A DNA stretch of 64,000 nt from an uncultured Aquimarina sp. (GTDB lineage: Bacteria > Bacteroidota > Bacteroidia > Flavobacteriales > Flavobacteriaceae): positions 62,001 to 126,000 of the forward strand of contig NZ_CANMED010000003.1 of assembly GCF_947496855.1 (NCBI RefSeq), given 5' to 3'. A program made the translations under genes and the position numbers. Positions 62,567-64,000 of this stretch are shown one piece after another (the stretch's first letter is position 1; each line of letters opens with the position of its first letter). The notes under the pieces were generated by a model, which saw only the letters and a list, made by a program, of their open reading frames with translations, was not told the origin of the DNA and ran no database searches.

Positions 62567-62612
62567 ACATAAAAAACAACCATAATGCACAAAAACTATG
62601 ATTGCTATATAT
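62567..62612 (-). terminator. Hairpin after the DUF6882-like gene
   Basis: ACAACCATAAT...ACTATGATTG forms a short stem. On the minus strand it runs into TTTTTTATG. The surrounding sequence is nearly the same as that around the hairpin at 37404-37440 (shared AACAACCATAATRCACAAAA and ATATATTCTTACTC). Confidence 0.5.
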
Positions 62613-62650
62613 TCTTACTCTTATTCACAGACTAGGGATGGCAGGATTTT

Positions 62651-63400
62651 TTATATTTTTCCATTAAGCGTTTTCAATCTATTCAGTTCGTCAAATTCTG
62701 CAACTAAAACTTTATTGTTTCTTAAGCCTTCAATTTTATTTTCTTGTATATTTATTTCAAAGCTTCGATCAATCAAATAGTTTTTAAAAGCTTCTTTATG
62801 GTTTAAATCTATTCCGCTAATTACTTGTGGGAAAGTAGTCAGAACCTTCTCCAATCTGTTTTCATCTACTTTTGGAATTTTATCACTTTTCAAGGTCAAA
62901 ACCATTGTCCCCTGTCCATAGTTTGCGCAAAAATATGCATCTGCATTAAGAAGCCCGCTTGCAACTATTCCCATTTTATGCTCAAACCCTTCCTCTACAC
63001 TAAAATGTCCTTTTGTAAATTCTTCAATTTGTTTTTCTTCTCCAGTTTTTTTCATATTTAATGAACCCATTAAAAGATTTTCAGGGATTCCACTTTTAGC
63101 GTTAGCCCATCCCCACATCCAAGAGTAATCATTGAAAGACAAGGATCCAATTACTTCTATAGGAAAATCAATATCTCCAAAAGATAAGGTTGCAGTATTT
63201 AGATCGATATTCCAAGCTAAACCTCCAGTTAAATCATTAAAATTCTGTTGTTTTTCAAAAGAAAGACCCGCATTCTGATTTACTAAGTCAATAAAATTTT
63301 TAAATTCATTCTTACTGATTAATGAAAAGTCGGATTGATTAATTTCAATATTAGTATTTTTCTTTTCAGGTTTTCCAAATAGTTTTTTAAATATACTCAT
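62651..63400 (-). CDS. DUF6882-like protein
   Basis: A 249-residue soluble protein without signal peptide. The SLSFNDYSWMWGWANAKSGI segment (about 88-107) and DFPIEVIGS match my memory of DUF6882, a family often carried near toxin/immunity or phage genes but of unknown function. It starts MSIFKKLFGKPEKK, a basic amphipathic start common in cytoplasmic proteins of this family. Monocistronic between attC-like elements. Confidence 0.7.
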   Translation of the reverse strand: MSIFKKLFGKPEKKNTNIEINQSDFSLISKNEFKNFIDLVNQNAGLSFEKQQNFNDLTGGLAWNIDLNTATLSFGDIDFPIEVIGSLSFNDYSWMWGWANAKSGIPENLLMGSLNMKKTGEEKQIEEFTKGHFSVEEGFEHKMGIVASGLLNADAYFCANYGQGTMVLTLKSDKIPKVDENRLEKVLTTFPQVISGIDLNHKEAFKNYLIDRSFEINIQENKIEGLRNNKVLVAEFDELNRLKTLNGKI

Positions 63401-63415
63401 AGGTTTTTTTTAATG

Positions 63416-63608
63416 TTCGCTAACATTTAACTATGTACAATACTAGAGCAAAAGTCAGAGATTTTTGGTCGATCACTATGCCTAAGTTTATGTTATCTTT
63501 TTATCTTTTCTAAAATACTAAATTTAAACCTTTGGCAACAAACTAAATAAAATAACTACTTTTCGTTTAAACCTAAACCCTGTTTTGTAGTATAGGTGTT
63601 GTTACGCC
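63416..63608. repeat. Possible attC-like element, element 12
   Basis: Left end TTCGCTAACATTT and right end GGTGTTGTTACGCC have the AAC/GTT arrangement; the arms CTATGTACAATAC and TTTTGTAGTATAG pair only loosely. No gene in the 281-bp gap. Confidence 0.3.
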
Positions 63609-63681
63609 TTATTTCATTCTTTATTAATCTACCATCCAATAAGCTAACAATCCAGTCAATATTATTAGGTTAATTAAATAT

Positions 63682-64000
63682 TTAATTGATTTCCGAATCA
63701 TCATCTAATTTGTAAGGAACAGAAATAACTTTTCCGTTTTTCATTTCTACTTCATCTGCATCTTCACTTGCTAAATCAAGGGCTTTTTGCGTAAAAGGAT
63801 TGTCAAGATTAAAGATATGACTCCAAGCGGGAGAATTGTGTGTTATATTGAATGCCAAACCTGTATTAATTTTTAGCTTATCTGTCAATATTTTAAAGGT
63901 TTCAACTACATTCGCTCCAGCTTTTCTTAGTTCAGAAATAAATTCATATATATCATCAGTTTCGTTTAGATACCTTTTCTATTTCGGTTTCTTTATCCTC
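63682..64000 (-). pseudogene. Gene with apparent frameshift at right edge
   Basis: The frame ending at 63682 reads FTQKALDLASEDADEVEMKN near its C-terminus and continues upstream as GLAFNITHNSPAWSHIF, VVETFKILTDKL and IYEFISELRKAGAN, all coding-like, but it has no ATG and meets a TAG at 63979-63981. The adjacent frame encodes EDKETEIEKV up to the edge, so one or two bases appear to be lost or gained near 63960. No family recognised. Confidence 0.5.

Noticed and set aside
1-64000. tRNA, rRNA, CRISPR array, insertion sequence or phage genes
   Set aside because: I looked for tRNA-like cloverleaf ends, regularly spaced repeats and transposase motifs and found none that would stand.

Overview
The window is AT-rich (about one third G+C) and codes like a member of the Bacteroidota, most likely a marine Flavobacteriaceae; Aquimarina or a close genus is a guess. 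The signs are permissive Bacteroidota lipoboxes, almost no Shine-Dalgarno sequences, FtsX-type permeases of about 800 residues in tandem, and domains common in this group (SRPBCC, YHYH, MORN_2, DUF6326, DUF4349). I found no rRNA, tRNA, CRISPR array or complete transposon.

Left part (1-29.6 kb). A large secreted protein of unknown function runs off the left edge on the minus strand. It is followed by an acyl-CoA oxidase/dehydrogenase. Next is a coherent export locus: a histidine kinase and an NtrC-type sigma-54 activator on the minus strand, facing a plus-strand run of a small secreted peptide, an HlyD/MacA-type adaptor, a MacB-type ATPase, five FtsX/MacB permeases, the wreck of a sixth, another intact permease, a periplasmic DUF2807-like protein, a second ATPase and a TolC-type outer-membrane protein. 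Two separate promoter regions, in front of the small peptide (near 8.9 kb) and in front of the last permease (near 24.25 kb), share the same architecture: a 23-bp palindrome matching at 21 positions, a weaker upstream copy about 22 bp away, and a -24/-12-like element exactly 74 bp further on. This looks like the regulon of the adjacent two-component system.

Middle part (29.6-36.7 kb). A subtilisin-like lipoprotein protease sits between the intact tolC and a decayed copy of the tolC 3' end. Beyond it are a small membrane protein behind an Fnr-like palindrome, a short unknown protein, a tandem universal stress protein, a decayed GG-leader peptide precursor, a MORN-repeat lipoprotein and a YHYH-domain lipoprotein.

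Right part (36.7-64 kb). This is an accessory region in which nearly every gene is on the minus strand: hydrolases, three serine beta-lactamase-family proteins, two MDR reductases, AraC and Crp regulators, two ECF sigma operons, SRPBCC proteins, and a duplicated SnoaL + GIY-YIG pair. Many intergenic gaps hold long imperfect palindromes of roughly 50-260 bp with AAC near one end, GTT near the other and GTATAA/TTATAC-rich arms. They resemble integron attC sites, so the region may be a gene-cassette array without an integrase in view. Truncated signal-peptide ORFs, frameshifts and nonsense-disrupted genes are scattered through it, as expected of an array that gains and loses cassettes.
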